A stretch of 64,000 bases of DNA from Liolophura sinensis (taxonomy: Eukaryota; Mollusca; Polyplacophora; Chitonida; Chitonidae). Under the pieces are notes generated by a model. It was not told where the DNA came from. It made no database searches and saw only the letters and a list, made by a program, of their open reading frames with translations. The stretch is taken from NCBI RefSeq assembly GCF_032854445.1, contig NC_088306.1, forward strand, positions 14,071,386 through 14,135,385, written 5' to 3'. The position numbers and the translations under genes were made by a program. Positions 1-15,100 of this stretch are shown here, one piece after another (the stretch's first letter is position 1; every line of letters begins with the position of its first letter).

Positions 1-66
1 ATTATATAATTATAAATGTTTCATATGTGTTGTAGCTAATTAGACAGTTATTTTTATGTGGTTTAC

Positions 67-148
67 CTGCAAAAACGGCAAACACGCCTCGAAGATGTAA
101 TGAAGACTGCCGTGATGTCTGTGAGCTTCAGATTTCTCATCAGAGCCA
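67..148 (-). CDS. ITPR-like: ITPR-like exon 39 (last in window)
   Basis: Acceptor ttttcag, donor gtaaac. Its single-base start completes the exon 38 codon and it ends in phase 0. HYIFEACLPFLQ fits IP3R KYVTEIVMSIVTTFF. Evidence is mainly phase and splice sites. The gene continues left of position 1. Confidence 0.72.
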
Positions 149-3100
149 CTGAAAATTAAAAAAGGTGTCGTGTCGAAATAGGCTGTGAAAAATGTTTTTC
201 TGAGGGGAGAGGCGTGGTATGTACAGGTTTTACAGAGAACTATGACTACACGTACATGTAATGTACTGTCTTATAGTACGGAATAGTCCGCATTGCCGAG
301 CAGAGCCTTGGTGGTTGCTTCTCCGTTAGACCTCGCACGGACGGAAAATGTGGTTTCCCATTACGGGGGCTCCATGATAATCTCACCCATAATAAAACAA
401 ACTTTCATAATGTGTGGATGCCTCTCTGCCATTGAAAAACAATGGGGTTCCTTTACATGACATGGCGTACTCGTTCTAGTCTGGCAAAAACAAACGTTCG
501 AAACAAAGAGTGTACACAAAAAAACTGTAGGACGGATAGACATCGACCGCTGCGAGAATACCATTAAACCTGTCTGCCGAGTTGTAAATAGGGCTCCAAG
601 TACGTCAAATGTTTTCGTCATATGCTGAGCAGATTTCTGTATGCACTTGGAGATGGGTACGTATAGCTAATATTTCATATGATATCAGTAGTCAAACTAT
701 AGGTGTCTCCTCGATCCGTATGTGTGCACAGGAAGAACAAAATAGGGTTAAATCTTGCCTTCGAAGTACTTCGAAGACGTGCCCTTGAAAACGCTCACCA
801 ATTAATTATTTAGTGTGGGATACCTGTTTCATTTCTGCGGAATTATAAACTATTACACACAGACCAATGAGACCTAGCAGACGCTGTACGGAGGACTGAT
901 AAGAGATTCGTCAGAAAACCCTTACTTTTAAAATATGTTGGACTAACCGTTTCACAGGGCACACCTTCAAAACCACGACGTATAATTTTTCAGAAAATGA
1001 AAATGTTGCCACTATTAAAGGCGAAAGATAAAACGTTACTAGATTTGCGAATACTCAAAATCCGAAGGCAGACTGAAGTTAGCAGCGGGTTAGTTATTAG
1101 TTATTCGAATAACTAATAGCTAACTCAGCAGCAGGTTAGTTATTTGAATAACGAATAACTAACCAGCAGCGGGTTAGTTTTTCGAACTTCAGTCTGCCGA
1201 ATAACTAACCAGCAGCTAACCAGTTATTCGAATAACTAACACGCTGCTGTTTAGTTATTAGTTATTCGAATAACTAACCCGCTGCTGAGTTAGTCATTAA
1301 TTTTTCGAATAACTAACCCGCTACTAAGTAAGTTATTAGTTATTCGAATAATAATAACTAACCAGCAGCGGGTTAATTATTCGAATAATTAACCCGCTGC
1401 TAGTTAGTTATTAATTATTCGAATAAACTAACGTGCTGCGGGTTAGTTATGCGTTATAAGAAATACTAACCTGCTGCTGGTTAGTCATTAGTTTTTCGGT
1501 TAACTAACCCGCTGATGAGTTAGTTTGTAGTTATTCGAAAAACTAATAACTAATAACTAACCCGCTGCTAACTTCAGTGTGCTAAATGCGAAGACGTGTG
1601 CGCTATTACGCACGATTCATTTTGGTGGAGGACTTCATCGCTGTGAGGATTCTTGGGAACTGGAGGACGCGGATTCTGTACCAAATGCTAACATTTATAG
1701 AGGAACATTATCTAGAAACCACCACTGACTAACCTTTTAGATGGCGGGCTCTTCAACAGCTGCTTTACCATCGCCTCATTTGTCGTGCTGAATTCTGTCA
1801 GCTGCTTGAGAACGAAGGGCAAAGCAGACAGTAAATCCCACATCATACTGGAAAGAAAGTTAATTGTTAGTTTTCCTTAATAGATGAAAACACAACACGT
1901 TTTGAAGACTTTGTATTAATTTTTCTGTGGTCAACGGGAAGGACAGTTTGACTAGTTTGGGGTTTAGAAAAATGTCGCAGTTTACGTAATATCTCAATGG
2001 AATATATATGCAAAATGAATACCAAAACTTGTTTCAGGTCTATCTGAGTGTCTATTTTGTCACAATGATTCACCAAACATTTATGGGCCATATTTATATT
2101 TCTTCGCTACTAACACAATTCTTGTGGCGTACAATAATTCATACGTATGTATTTTATGTTGTAACATGCGGCGTTCAGAACAACATAGACCATCTTAAAA
2201 TGTCATCTACACTAAAAATGTAGTCCATAAAAACTCACCTTAGAATTTGAATACTTAAGTGAATTAAATTCTTAGAAAGAGAAGAAAGTTGCCATTTTTT
2301 CAGTGGTGTGTTGCCTTGTCCTTTAAGCCCCGATTGAGCCAGACAAGATTTAAAGTGCTAGGCATCCAAAAATGAGATGATGCAATGAGGTTCTTTTATT
2401 TCATTTTACCATAGTTTAAGCAATATTTTGTATAATGTAGGAAGTGAGTGAGTGAGTGAGTGCTTGGGGTTTAACGTCGTACTCAACAATTTTTCAGTCA
2501 TATGACGACGAAGGAATCATTAGGGTGCATGCACGTGTAATGTGCCTCCTTGTTGCAGGACGGATTTCCACCGCTCTTTTATTTAGTGCTGCATCACTGA
2601 GACGACTTACCGAAGGCAAGTAAGCCGCCCCGCCCGAGCCATTATACTGATACGGGTCAACCAGTCGTTGCACTATCCCCTTCATGCTGAACGCCAAGCG
2701 GGGAAGTTACAACTTCCTCTTTTAAAGTCTTAGGTGTGACTCGACCAAGGATTGATCCTGGATCTACCGGTCCCGAAGCGGACGCTCTACCAACTGTGCT
2801 ACCCGGGCCGGTCATAATGTAGGAAGTAAATATTTATAACAATACATGTATTTAAATGATAAATGTTCATGCATGACAAACATTTTATGCAAATATCCAA
2901 AACTGTGAAAACTACTCCATCCGAGAAACACTCAAGCGGAATATACAAAGGAAACAAGAAAACACATGTCTAGCAATGCATTGACAGGAGCCTATGGTGA
3001 GACTCGGGGGAGGTTCCAAGGAGGTTGATGTGAGGTTGCTCACCTGTCGTGAGGAAGATCTCCAGCACCACTCTCGATCATCCCACTTGCCGTGTTCAGA

Positions 3101-6100
3101 TATACCCACAACAGGAACCGTAAGAATGGCCGCTTCAGATTATTGCTGATGGACTCGTTCGTCAAAATCTCCAATAATTCCTCGATTGTGAATATCGTTT
3201 GGCAGATAGACTCGATAAAGCGATTTTCTCCCTGGTCAAATAAACAGTATAATCATAACAGTTTGAAAGGACTTTGAATGTAAGTTTCCGTTTTAGAGGG
3301 CTTTATAAGTCTTCGTTGAACTCTTTATAATTAAGTGATGGTTATGTGTCTTGGGCTTTTGCTTTTAGAAATATATCTTTTTTCCGCCAAATTTATGTAT
3401 CTATTTGATTGGTGTTTTACGCCATACTCAAGAATATTTCACTTATACGACGACGGCCAGCACTATGGTGGGAGGCAGAACCCGGGGGAAACCCACGACC
3501 ATCCGCAGGCTGCTGCAAGACATTCCCGCTTGCGACCAGAAAGAAATTTCCGCCAAATGGCGGTTGGGGTCCAAGCCAGACTGCCCATTGCCCAATGATA
3601 GTACAAGTGTTCTACATTACTAGTTTGATCTCACCTTGCAAAGACCAAAATTAATATTAGACCATACAACTTGGGCCAGAGATACTTTAGGTGGGCAAAG
3701 TATCCTATTAAATTAGCGACGATTGTACTACCATGATCCATGACGCTTGGACAACATCAACTTAACAAAATGATGGCTGTTATCAGCTGCATAATACATG
3801 TGATCAAACAGACAATATACTGACGCCTGCTTAAAAATGTAAAAGTTACCTCAGCGCAAGTCGCCAGCATATCCACGAGGGCGATCAGGTAAGTCAAGGT
3901 GTCCCCTTTGCCCGTCAGCAAAATCTCCTTCCTGCGAAACAGACACGAATATTTACCAAAACTGTTCGACCAAAAATGTTCAATAGTTTTTTCTTTCAGT
4001 GATTAACTGAGTTTGAATTGCTTTATCCCATGACCATTTGACGTTATAAGGTAAACAACTTCTTCACGAAAATTGCGAGAAATTGGACTGGCAAGGTATT
4101 TTGTCCATGGTTCCGGCGTTTTATACCATTATAACCAACGCGGGCTGCCCGGCTTTCTTCCTTAGGTCCTTCTCATTTTAAGCCTCATTTGAACGACGGG
4201 AAACGTTGGACTCGTACCTTTTGTCTCTTGGTTGATCAATGACGAAAGCCACCTCGGACCTATACTGCATGAAGTACTTCATCACATACGCTTGGTTCCT
4301 CTTCAGGGGAAGATCCAGTTCTTCAACCTTCACGACAGCGTTCAGGAGATCCAGGAACTGTGGCGCCTTGCTCAGATGGTCGGCCGCTAAAGTCATGATT
4401 TTCTGCACTTGTGTCGGCAAAATTCGCATACAACAGTTCTTGTTACCAGTAAACACCTAAAACAATTTCCATGTTGACTTTAGTTATGAGAAGTCCATGT
4501 CATAATGTTGAGTGTCGGGGTAATAAAGGCGAAAGTAATTACTAGTACTTTCACATAGACATCTCCAATCACACCCCCCCCCCCCACCCAAACCCCTATC
4601 TCCCACTAACCCCCACCCCCACCCCAAGCAACCAACTCTTTCTGATACTGACAAACACTCCCACATATACTTCGCAGTTTTAAACTGACACAGTGTATGA
4701 CTCTAACAAAAAGCTGTTAATTCTGGCAAAACGGAAACTAAACCTGTGGTCTTCAAAAATTAATCAGGTCATGACAATAGCGGTAAGAACGTTTGTACCA
4801 GATTTGATGTATAGACTTCATTCCTTTTAGTGATTCTCAAACAAGATCACACCAAGCACTTATAAAGAAGTATAACCATAAATGCACAGATAAAATTTAA
4901 CTTGCCCCCCATGAAGTTGGATGGGGGCATAAAATGTTTTCAATAGTCAAGGTTTAAATTCAAATGGCTTGAATAAATTACATTACTATGCACACTTTTT
5001 CAACTTCACTTACCTCCTTCAAGGCATTGGCCATTTCCGGTTCCGCTCCCTTCACGCCCAGAATGAGATCCAGTCTGTCAAACAGACGGCGTTGCACGAC
5101 AGGATTGCCTCGCGCCATCACGCGCAATAGGTCAAAGGCCATTTTGAAGACAGTTTGTAGACCTTGGTATTGGTCCTAAAGAAAACAAAATATCACCGCC
5201 ATTAACTCGAAATAAAGTAAAGCATTCTGTGCCTCGACGTGTTGTGAGAGACAGTCGTATACCAATCGTGAACGATACTGGATGTTCCAAGGCATCTTGC
5301 ACAGATCAGTGGTAAACTAAGCTGACTGTAAGTACCATGGTAGCATATGTTTTTAAGATTGTCTCCGTGTGTTGACAATCAACGTAGTCTACTTGTGCTA
5401 TCTCATTGTGACAGCAGACCCAGGTTACTAAGCGTGACAATCCTGTGATAAATATGTAGTGATGAAGATAACATACTGTGCAATCACTATAATTAATATT
5501 GACTTCTCTTCATTAATTATGTGTGGAAAAACATAAATATGTTGGAATTCTTCACAAATGAAAACAAGAGGAAAACATCATAAATACAGTGAGGCGGAAT
5601 AAAGCTTTATGATGAAGAAAAAGCACATGTTCAGGAGAGAAAGAAGTACTTACAAGAAGCCTGATGTCAACATCCTGTGTCAGAATCTGGAAGATGTCCT
5701 CAATTATACCTACAACGGACATACGGTTAAAATATTTAAATCCATTTATGCTGGATCCATGTGTTTGTGTAAAAATAAATGACAATTTCATAGTGTTAAG
5801 CTTGACTGATTTCTTAAACTCACAGACTAAGACATTCTCTAATTATACGGTATACAGACTATATATAAATTATCTTACTGTACATCCTGAATCAAATTTA
5901 CAAATTTGGAAAACTGTACGAACCACGTCATATAAAATACTTCGTATAATTATGATCCATAGCAAAAATTTTAACTCGCCACATGTTGACGTATTTTACC
6001 ATGATTGTACAAAATCGTCTGATTCATTGGATGACGCTCTTCCGGGTCGTCGTCAAGGCAACAGAGGTCAGCAAGCTCGGTGAGTATTTGAATCATTCGG

Positions 6101-9100
6101 GAAGTTTGCTCTTCACTCATTTTTGCCGTCGACAAATGACGCAAAGTTGGCATAATTTTCCGGACTTGATACAGAACTGACATTGATTCGTCTGTCAGTA
6201 ACACCTGAATGATCGAAGACAGAATTTAACATGTAGCAATTAGTAACATCACATGTGCCAGATGAACTTACCCTTCTGATTTTTTGAGCACTAGCCAAAC
6301 TATAACACACATAATATTTCTGCATGTAATCTCGCTTCTCAATGAGAATTTTCTTAAAAACTACTGGACTGACTCGTGAACACGAATGTGTTTGATATCA
6401 TTGAATCTCGCTCTCCTGGCATAAAGTTCATTGTCGTCTATAATGGTTTATGGAGATAAAGAGCACAATTTTGTGCTTACCTGTGCTTGAACTGCCCTAT
6501 GGAAGAGACTTTCGTGTGAGGAGTAGTAGCGACTTAATAGCTTCATCGACTGTGTAACCATGTAGTCATACTCGTAGTTAGACAGGTCCTACAAACGCAA
6601 TCATTTCTCTCAATCACAGTAACGGAAGTTAGCAGAGATGCTGGATATGGGTTCTTTAATGGTAGATTCATTTACAGTGTATATGTACATGAATACACGT
6701 ATAACAGTGCCACAATAAATTGTCATTTGACACGTCCAGTTAAAATTTCGAAAAATAATTTAAATAAAGGACGTTTGATCTCCAACCCGAAAAAATATCC
6801 AAAGAAGCAAATAATACCACTCTTATTTGTTATGTTACTTATCGGCTTAAGTTTGACATATCATTGTCCAAGGCAGATGAAAAGACATCTGTGAAACAGT
6901 GGTAGTTGAGTTAACATTGTCATAAAGAAAAAGAAAATTACGTACAGGCAGTACACACAGAGATAAACCTACCATCGTCATATGACTGTAAAAATTGTAC
7001 GACATAACTCTCCAAGGCTATATGCATACAGTGATAAACTGCACAGCTTTATTATAACTACTGGTTTACATTGATCTCAAAGTCGTGAGTTCGAGTCTCA
7101 CTCGGGCCAGTTAGATTTTATTCTTCTGTTCAGGAGTTAATACACAAGTAGGTCATGGCCTACAGGCAATTTTCAGGAAATAGATCTAGCAAAATCCCCA
7201 TCGATATGACCTACGCCAATGTGCCCATATGGCTCATTAATATCATCTGAGTTCATTCAGTGTTAGAAAAATTATCCACTCAGTACATTTACGACGATGA
7301 CTTCGTTATGTAAAGTGTCTAGATTATTTCTATTAAAGGAAATGTTACCTTCAAAATTCCTGCCAAATCGAAGCCCTTGAAAATAGCAGTTGACTCAAAC
7401 AACTCCTGAATGGATCGCCTTACGCTGGGCAGAACTCTGAAACGACAGCCACATGCACAAATATAGGCCTACGATGAAGAGTTGAACCATTGAATAGAGC
7501 AGACTGTTGCATAAATCATTTAGGTGTTTTTGATCGATATTCTGTTTAGTTCCTTGAAGATTAGATGTATCCGTACTTCAAAGTCGTTCTACAAGAGGAC
7601 ACAATTAGTCTAAGTGCTGTTATTAGGTAGGCGCCTGCAAAAATTTTCTGGACAATTTCAACTGTGTCGCAAACTCTCTACAAAAATATAACTTCCCAAG
7701 GCGTTGTACCGGCACTGAATATGCTGATATGTCACTTTTCCGGCGACTGAAAATAATATTCTTTATATCATTCAGGATTTCATTTTGGAATATGTGTATA
7801 AGGCCCAGTGAAGCCATGTTCAACGATTTTTACAAATTTTCACAATACCTGAAGTGGTCGTCTAGGTCAAAACTGTCGTAGAGCAGGGGAGCTAACTCTG
7901 GCGGAGAAGAGTTCGGTCTCTGGGCCTCGTGGTAGAGTTGTTTGAATTCGGCAACAAAACCCTAAAATCACAAATCAAGATTTTATTTCGTATTCATACT
8001 TTTTCACATCTTATGAAAGGGAGAAACTAAACCAATTAGAAAGTTTTATTTGTCAATATGTAAATTATTTATCTAGACTGTATGAATATTTATTTTCTAT
8101 GAAAATAAGATTCTCTACTTGAAAATGAAAAATGGCTTAGTGTTTTGATCATAAAATAAACTCCAAAGTACTCTTAAAACGGGCATAAATTAGATTGCTT
8201 ACCTCTAATCTGGTGTTGAAACTGAAGTTGAAAAACAGATCCAGCACTTCCATAGCTCTGAAAAAGAAAATGAAAGCGATAACCCATAGCTCTTTCAGTG
8301 GCAGCTTGTATGACATTGGTTGCTTATATCTGTATACATTTCTGACACTGGCTGCTTGTATATATACATATGTCTGACACGGGCTACGTGTATATGTACA
8401 AATGCCTAACACTGACTGTGTGCATATGTACACATGTCTGAGACTGGCTACTTGTATATGCACACATGCCTGACACTGGCTGCGTGTATATGTACACATG
8501 CCTAACACTGGCTGGGTGCATATAAGCACATGTCTGACACTGGCTGCGTGTATATGTACACATGTCATTTACACTGGATGCTTATATGCATGAATACACT
8601 CGGACTATACCTATGCGCAGATATAGACGCTCTACGCTGTTTATGTGGACAGACACAGGGCTTCATAAAGAATCATCCCAAATTGTAAAATAGATATTTC
8701 TTTCTACCTGAATTTAGCATCAACGATGGCCTTGGTTTCCGGACTAGGCTTGAACCTGTCCGTGGTTCTGTAGTGGTTTAAAACCTCTTTGGCGTCCACA
8801 CCTAGGGAAAAAAACGGAAGTCCACATATTTGTGTATTACTCATTTCATTGATGTTTCATGCAGTACCCACTCAAATATTTCAGATATATGTCATTGACC
8901 ATCATTATGGTGGGAGGAAACCTACGGCCATCCGCGGGTTGCTGTCAGACCGTCCAACGCACCATAGGAGAGGTAGCCAGCTTGATTGAGCTCACAACGA
9001 CCCCTTTGGTGAGGCTCTAGAGGTATTGTGCTGCGCGTTACTCATTACTCTGTGCTAACCAACTGAGCCACAGAGGCCCCCTACTGAGATGTTAAGACAT

Positions 9101-12100
9101 GAGTCCAAAAATCACTATTAAAAAGAACGAATATAAGTTCATCTCTCAAAGTTGTTAATCATAACATAAATATGGTACCACTGAAAGTCTCGTGGACGAG
9201 CTACACAAAAGGGTGCAAAATGCAGTAGAACACGTTGTTTTCTTCTGCGTCGATGAATTGGTAGTCCATGTATTATATAGATCTCGCCGTTTTATGAACT
9301 TATATACACAGGTAATTCTGTCGTTTAAGGACAGCTCATAGCTTTAGGCCACTTTGTTACGGAAGGGATGGAGTTTTACAATTTCCCCAATGGAGACTCA
9401 TACATATTCCCTGAGCGTTAAGTGGCGTGAAAATGCATTTCTAAAAGCTGATGGACTTTGTCTTCTAAGAAATAAAAGAAATAAATATCGCTTAGTACAA
9501 ATTTTGACAGGAACCGCACCTTTTATATGAGGATAAGGTTTGTCATTCCTGCCATCGAGTAAATCCAGAAGAGGTCCCAACAGGTTACTGATGTCTTCCT
9601 TCTTATCATAGAAGCCGTATTTAACCAGATAACTGATCAGTCGTAACACCTGTAAAGTTGTAAAATAAAGCCTGTAAAGTTTTTTACTTAAGACAACACT
9701 GGATGGAAATGCCTAGCATGACAAATAACATGATTTACGTGAACTGTAGCAGCCCAATTTTGCCTACAGTATGATGAAGTCAGAGCATTACCATTCTTTA
9801 CTCATTGAAAACCAATCACATGGCACAAATGGGTACAAAATTTAATTACTTCCGACCATCATCGAACATCAAGAAGCCCCATTTCCATTTCATTAACTTC
9901 ACTTTCCCAGCCAACAACAAGACATTATTTCAATGTCATTATTGTTGAATATTTCTCTGTTTTTTTTTTTGGGTCACTTTTTTCTGGCTGCGGCATATCG
10001 TTCTTTCCCACAACAATAGGGTATATGTCTTAATTCAGCTGTTAAACCAGACTTAAAAGGTCAAGGTATGTCCAAAGACTAACATTATGACATCGGGACA
10101 CAAAGATCACGTTTACAATTTATTTACGACGTAACGAAGAATATTTAACTTGTAAGGCAGGGGGCAGCATTATGGTGGAAGGAAACCGAGCCCGACAGAA
10201 CTTCCTTCGTAAAATCTGAGATGAAGTTAGCATGAGCAAGACTTGAACTCACAGCGACAGTGTTGGTGAGAGGCTCATGGGTCATTGCGCTGCACTATCA
10301 TGCTAACCACGAGGAGTCGGAGGCCATTCAGTTATTCTGTCGTAAGAAAATTAACCTTAAACTATCAAAGAAAAAGATTTGACTACTGTATAGTATGGCC
10401 CAACTCTTGATATAGACGAGGTCTGGGTGAAATAGCGTATTAAATTCTCTGTCAATAAAACCTTTGTCGTCCATATTTCGACTTTATGATATATTTAGTG
10501 AGTAATATTGTGAATCAAGTATATGTGAAAATCCACTAGCAACCTGCGGATGGTCGTGGAATTAGACGGACTATACCCGGTCACCTCAAACCGTAATGAT
10601 GACTGAAGCGGCATAAAAGAAATACGGCGTAAGGCACCAAATAAATAAATAAATAAATAAATAAATACTGTGATATGAATGAGACGTCTTCTTTAACTGG
10701 GACACCTGTTTTCAACGAAACCCGATGCTCACCTGTTCCACCAACATATTATGACCAATCAGAGATGCCGTCATGTCGTGATTTGCGTCTAGAAATCCAG
10801 TTATCCAATCACGAAGTTGGGTGAATGCTCTCGTTGTTACACGGCTTTTGGTTGGCCCCTTTAAAATGGCCCAAAAAACTGAATTATTGTCAAAGATATA
10901 TCATATCTGTAAGTTGAATTAGAAAAGCACTAAACCATTTCGAAAGCTTAAAAAATGATAAATCGAAACATGGATTACACATTTTTTTTTTAAGATTATA
11001 ACGACACGCACAGAAATTTGTTAATATTGTAAATTAATATCTAATAATCTAATTTGAACTGAAACTTGCCCACCACGCTTGTGCATGGGAGCTATTGACT
11101 TAGTAACGTAAAATCTTGAGAGCAGACTCTTCAAACACAGAGCTACAATCCTGAACTCACCGATTTCCCCGCAACTGCCGTTAGTGGTCGGTTGTCTTTC
11201 TTATCTTTGCCCACGTCATCGTAAATAAAGGTCAGGTTGATGATGTCCAGCAGCGAGAAATTCTCTCCCACGTCCACGAAAAGGGCTGGGATACAGACAA
11301 GCATTGTTATGGAATTAGCATCAAAAGAGACTGCGCAGCAAAATCTGTTAATGAAACTGGTATTTGGGAATTTGACTCTGGACTTAGTTTCTCCAACTGA
11401 CGGCATGGACTATATGATTTAGATAGTTCGCTTAATACATGTATTTATTTATTTGATTGTTGTTTTACGCTGTACTCAAGAATATTTCACTTATACGACG
11501 GTGGTCAGCATTATGGTAGGAGGAAACCGGGCAGAGCCCTGGGAAACCAACGACCATTCGCAGGTTGCTGGAAGACCTTCCCACTTACGGCCGTAGAGGA
11601 AGCCAGCATGAGCTGGACTTGAACTCATAGCGACGGAATTGGTGAGAAACTCCTGGGTCTTAATACATGTATGTGCTTCTACATAAAACTGCTGCCAAAT
11701 TGAAATTTTTATGCGCAATTCCGCAACAAAGGAATTCATTTCACTGGAAATATTAATTTCAGAGTGAGGCACAAATATATTTAGCGATTGTTAACAAGTT
11801 TCCGTGAATCATTTTTCATCCATTATTTCAGTCGTATCTTAGCTGTGTCTCCTCGCTAAAGGCATGTTGTCATGCCGACAAGCTTGCGTTGCTGTCTCAA
11901 AGGAAAAAAAAACTCAACTCAGTGACAACAACAACGACATTTTACCTATAATAAGGTCACAGTATTTAGCCCGCAGCTGATCAGGTAGCTCCTGATTGGT
12001 CAGACAAATAAAGGCCTCCTCCCAACTCAGGTACTTTAGTTCCGTCGTAATCACCCGGATGCAGTTCTCGTTACGACCCTGATTCAAAGAAAGAAAAGTG

Positions 12101-15100
12101 TCATTTGATTAAGCAGGGATCCATAAGAATTGTACTTAAGCAGGGATCCATAAGAATTGTACTGAAGTTACATACCTTGAGAAAAATTACGCAACGGTGT
12201 TTCGACTAGCTCCACATTGTGCCTGAGCTTTCATCCAAATAATTCCATAACATTGTCCGTAAAGTTACTGACAGACAAACAGACATAGAGACAACCATAG
12301 AATGCCAGTAAGAAACAACTTCATTGGTAGAGGTAAAAAGAAACTATCACAAAGGCAAACTGACAGACGAACAGACATAGAGACAGACAGCCAAAGAATG
12401 CCAGTAAGAAACAACTTCATTGGTAGAGGTAAAGAGAAACTATCAGAAAGGCATTTACTCACATAGCAGAGTTTTCCGAAGAGGTCCAGCTGGTGCTCCA
12501 GAAACTCAAACTGTTCATCTTCACTGGCTGCTGACTGGAAAACGTAGAGGAGTTACATAGTATTACATTCCATAATGAGGAAAAACACATGTGTGCCTCT
12601 GTCATACATTTCACAAAGAAGATCAGAAAAGTACATTCTTAAGCGAGATTCAAACCTTAGCTGTTTTAATAACTAAGCTAACAGGGCAGATGTGAACGGA
12701 TTGCTAGAGATCTGTTACATGTAAAGAATTACGATTCACACAGATAGCCGCATAACATATGAGCCACGCTAGATGATTTCAGTATTGGGTTCGATTCTCA
12801 CTCATGGCAGTATTTTCAGTGGTTTGTTACAATTAGAAAAATGTTCACAAGGGGTAATACAAGGATCTTCCAATAACCAGCATTTACATCCCATTGCCTC
12901 GTTTTGAGTCTTTTAAACACGGACAACATATTAAACAATTCCGCAAACAAATAGTATCGAGTAGTAAACCATAAGTTACAAGATTAAATAATTTCAAGAT
13001 TTTGTTAATAACATCTGACAATAAAGAACGACAGAAATATCCTCAGTCTGAGTGTACACTGGCGTTGTGTGGTAGTAGCTATATGAGAAATAGAAATTAC
13101 TATTCTAGTAAGTAACTATACACATATCTACAAGTTACATCCATGCACTTTTGCCATGCGAAATGGAGCCAAAGGAGTGTGAACAAAATTCACGCAAGAT
13201 ACTACACACCAAGAGATCAGTCATAAAAAGTCTATTTAACAGAACAAAAAAGTGTTATTTAAAAATGTTTTGATGAGTGACGACCAAACCAGTAAAGAGA
13301 CAACATCAAAGGTTTTGTATGCAACGGAAAGTCGAAACTGGGTCCGGTATTTTATACGTCGGTCCACATACGCGCTCTAAACATATGTAGAAACAAAGAA
13401 AAAACAGGAAACACTTCAGCAGTTGTCCTTCAATCATTCAAACCCTCAATCCTTCAATTATTCAAACGCAACTAAAGATTTGATCTGAGGGCTAGGTTCC
13501 TTCATGCTGATTATAACCTGCGGATGGTTGTGGGTTTCCTCCGGGCTCTGCCCGGTTTCCTCCCTCCATAAAGCTGGCTGCCGTCATATAAGTGAAATAT
13601 TCTTGATTACGGTGTGAAACACCAATCAAATACATAAATTATACTGATTCTGATCAAAGTGAAAGTTTAAAGATTGTTTTGTTCGCCACAATTAATGCCC
13701 GAAATAAAAGGTACTAGATTCATTTTTTCCATTTTTAAATTCAATGAAGAATCAATACATGGCAGAATTCAATGTTATACCAAAAATTTGGCGTCTGGGA
13801 AAACAAAGTGGTTTTTAGTTCAGTTCATCAAACATACTTTTGAGATTACACCAGCTAACATGGAACACAGCAAAGTCCACAAAGTTACAACATCGATAGC
13901 ATGCAAGTACTTTAACAGTGATTTCTATCCATGCTCCGCCTGCCTTTTCAGCGAGTCGTGAGCGCTGCCTGAGTGACAGCTCCTCGGGATTTACGGTCCG
14001 CCCTTTTGCAGATTTCGCCCTATTAGATATCTCCATGGTCTGCAATAGTCAACGCCCCATATGCAAATTCCACATTGTTCTTATGTTTGACAAGTGTTAT
14101 TCCTTTATTTATGACATCAGTTTCTCATGGTAAACAAAATACTTCGTGAAACAAATAATGAAAACACCACCGCTTTACAAATACAATACAGAACCCATGT
14201 GTTTAATGCCGAATCTTCTACTGTTACCCGTCAAATGAGTCCGTTTGTTTCATTAATATGTTTTCCTGGCGCTTAATTCCTTTCACGGCTTGCGAAAACA
14301 CTTTTTTCCTATTGTTTTGGCTACATGTCTATTTCTATTTGTCGTCCCAGTGTACGCATCATTACAAAGGCCTCTTACATTGGCAGCGTTTGTTATGATC
14401 TGACTTCATATAGTGGGTACACATGCAGTCTTATATACAAGGTCTCACAATGTACCTTTAAAAGAAGGAATCAAGTGAAATGTAGCCATTCCATCAATTC
14501 AACTTAAAAGCATACATCCCCAATCTTTCGCGTCATACTTTGCTATACCCATCAGGTGCAGCTTGCACTTCTCTCTACAACATCTCAAAGTTCAAATTAG
14601 TATGACATAGCATTTGCTTTTAGCTGTTGTAGCTCGAAGTTGAAGTTAGAACTTTTGTCACCATGGTTCATGGTGTTCGTCACTAGCCCTGGGTTAAATC
14701 TGTTGAACCTGGGTAAAATTTACGTTGTTCAAAGCGGTGTTAACGTTAAGTCTGGGTTAATTTTGCTCCAACCCGGTGTTAACTCTACCCCTTTGGACTG
14801 AGCAGGGTTAAATCTGTCCAACACGCGCAAAAAAGTATATAATTTTGTTGGTACTTGATGAAAAATAATACTGTATCAGTAATGACAGGCCTTCTTCTTT
14901 ATCTTGCGTGGGTCACACCGACACCTCTTCATACTCTCCCCTGATCACCTTTACAGATGATGAATAGGACAGCCCATTTTCGATTTGAGAGACGATCACT
15001 TCATTTTATTGTAAATCTCTTTGCTGAGGATATTAGTACAGAAGCAAAATTGGCCTTATGCTTACGCTTTCTTGTTACTAGTGGTAGCGTAGTGTTCCTT

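Noticed and set aside
361-621. An 86-codon minus-strand frame between exon 39 and exon 38
   Set aside because: No similarity to the channel and no matching splice sites and phase; intron sequence.
8149-8568. A 139-codon minus-strand frame with repeated HIxAAS-type peptides
   Set aside because: It reads through a 32-bp minisatellite and then the intron and exon 28 in another context; the real exon is only 8203-8257.
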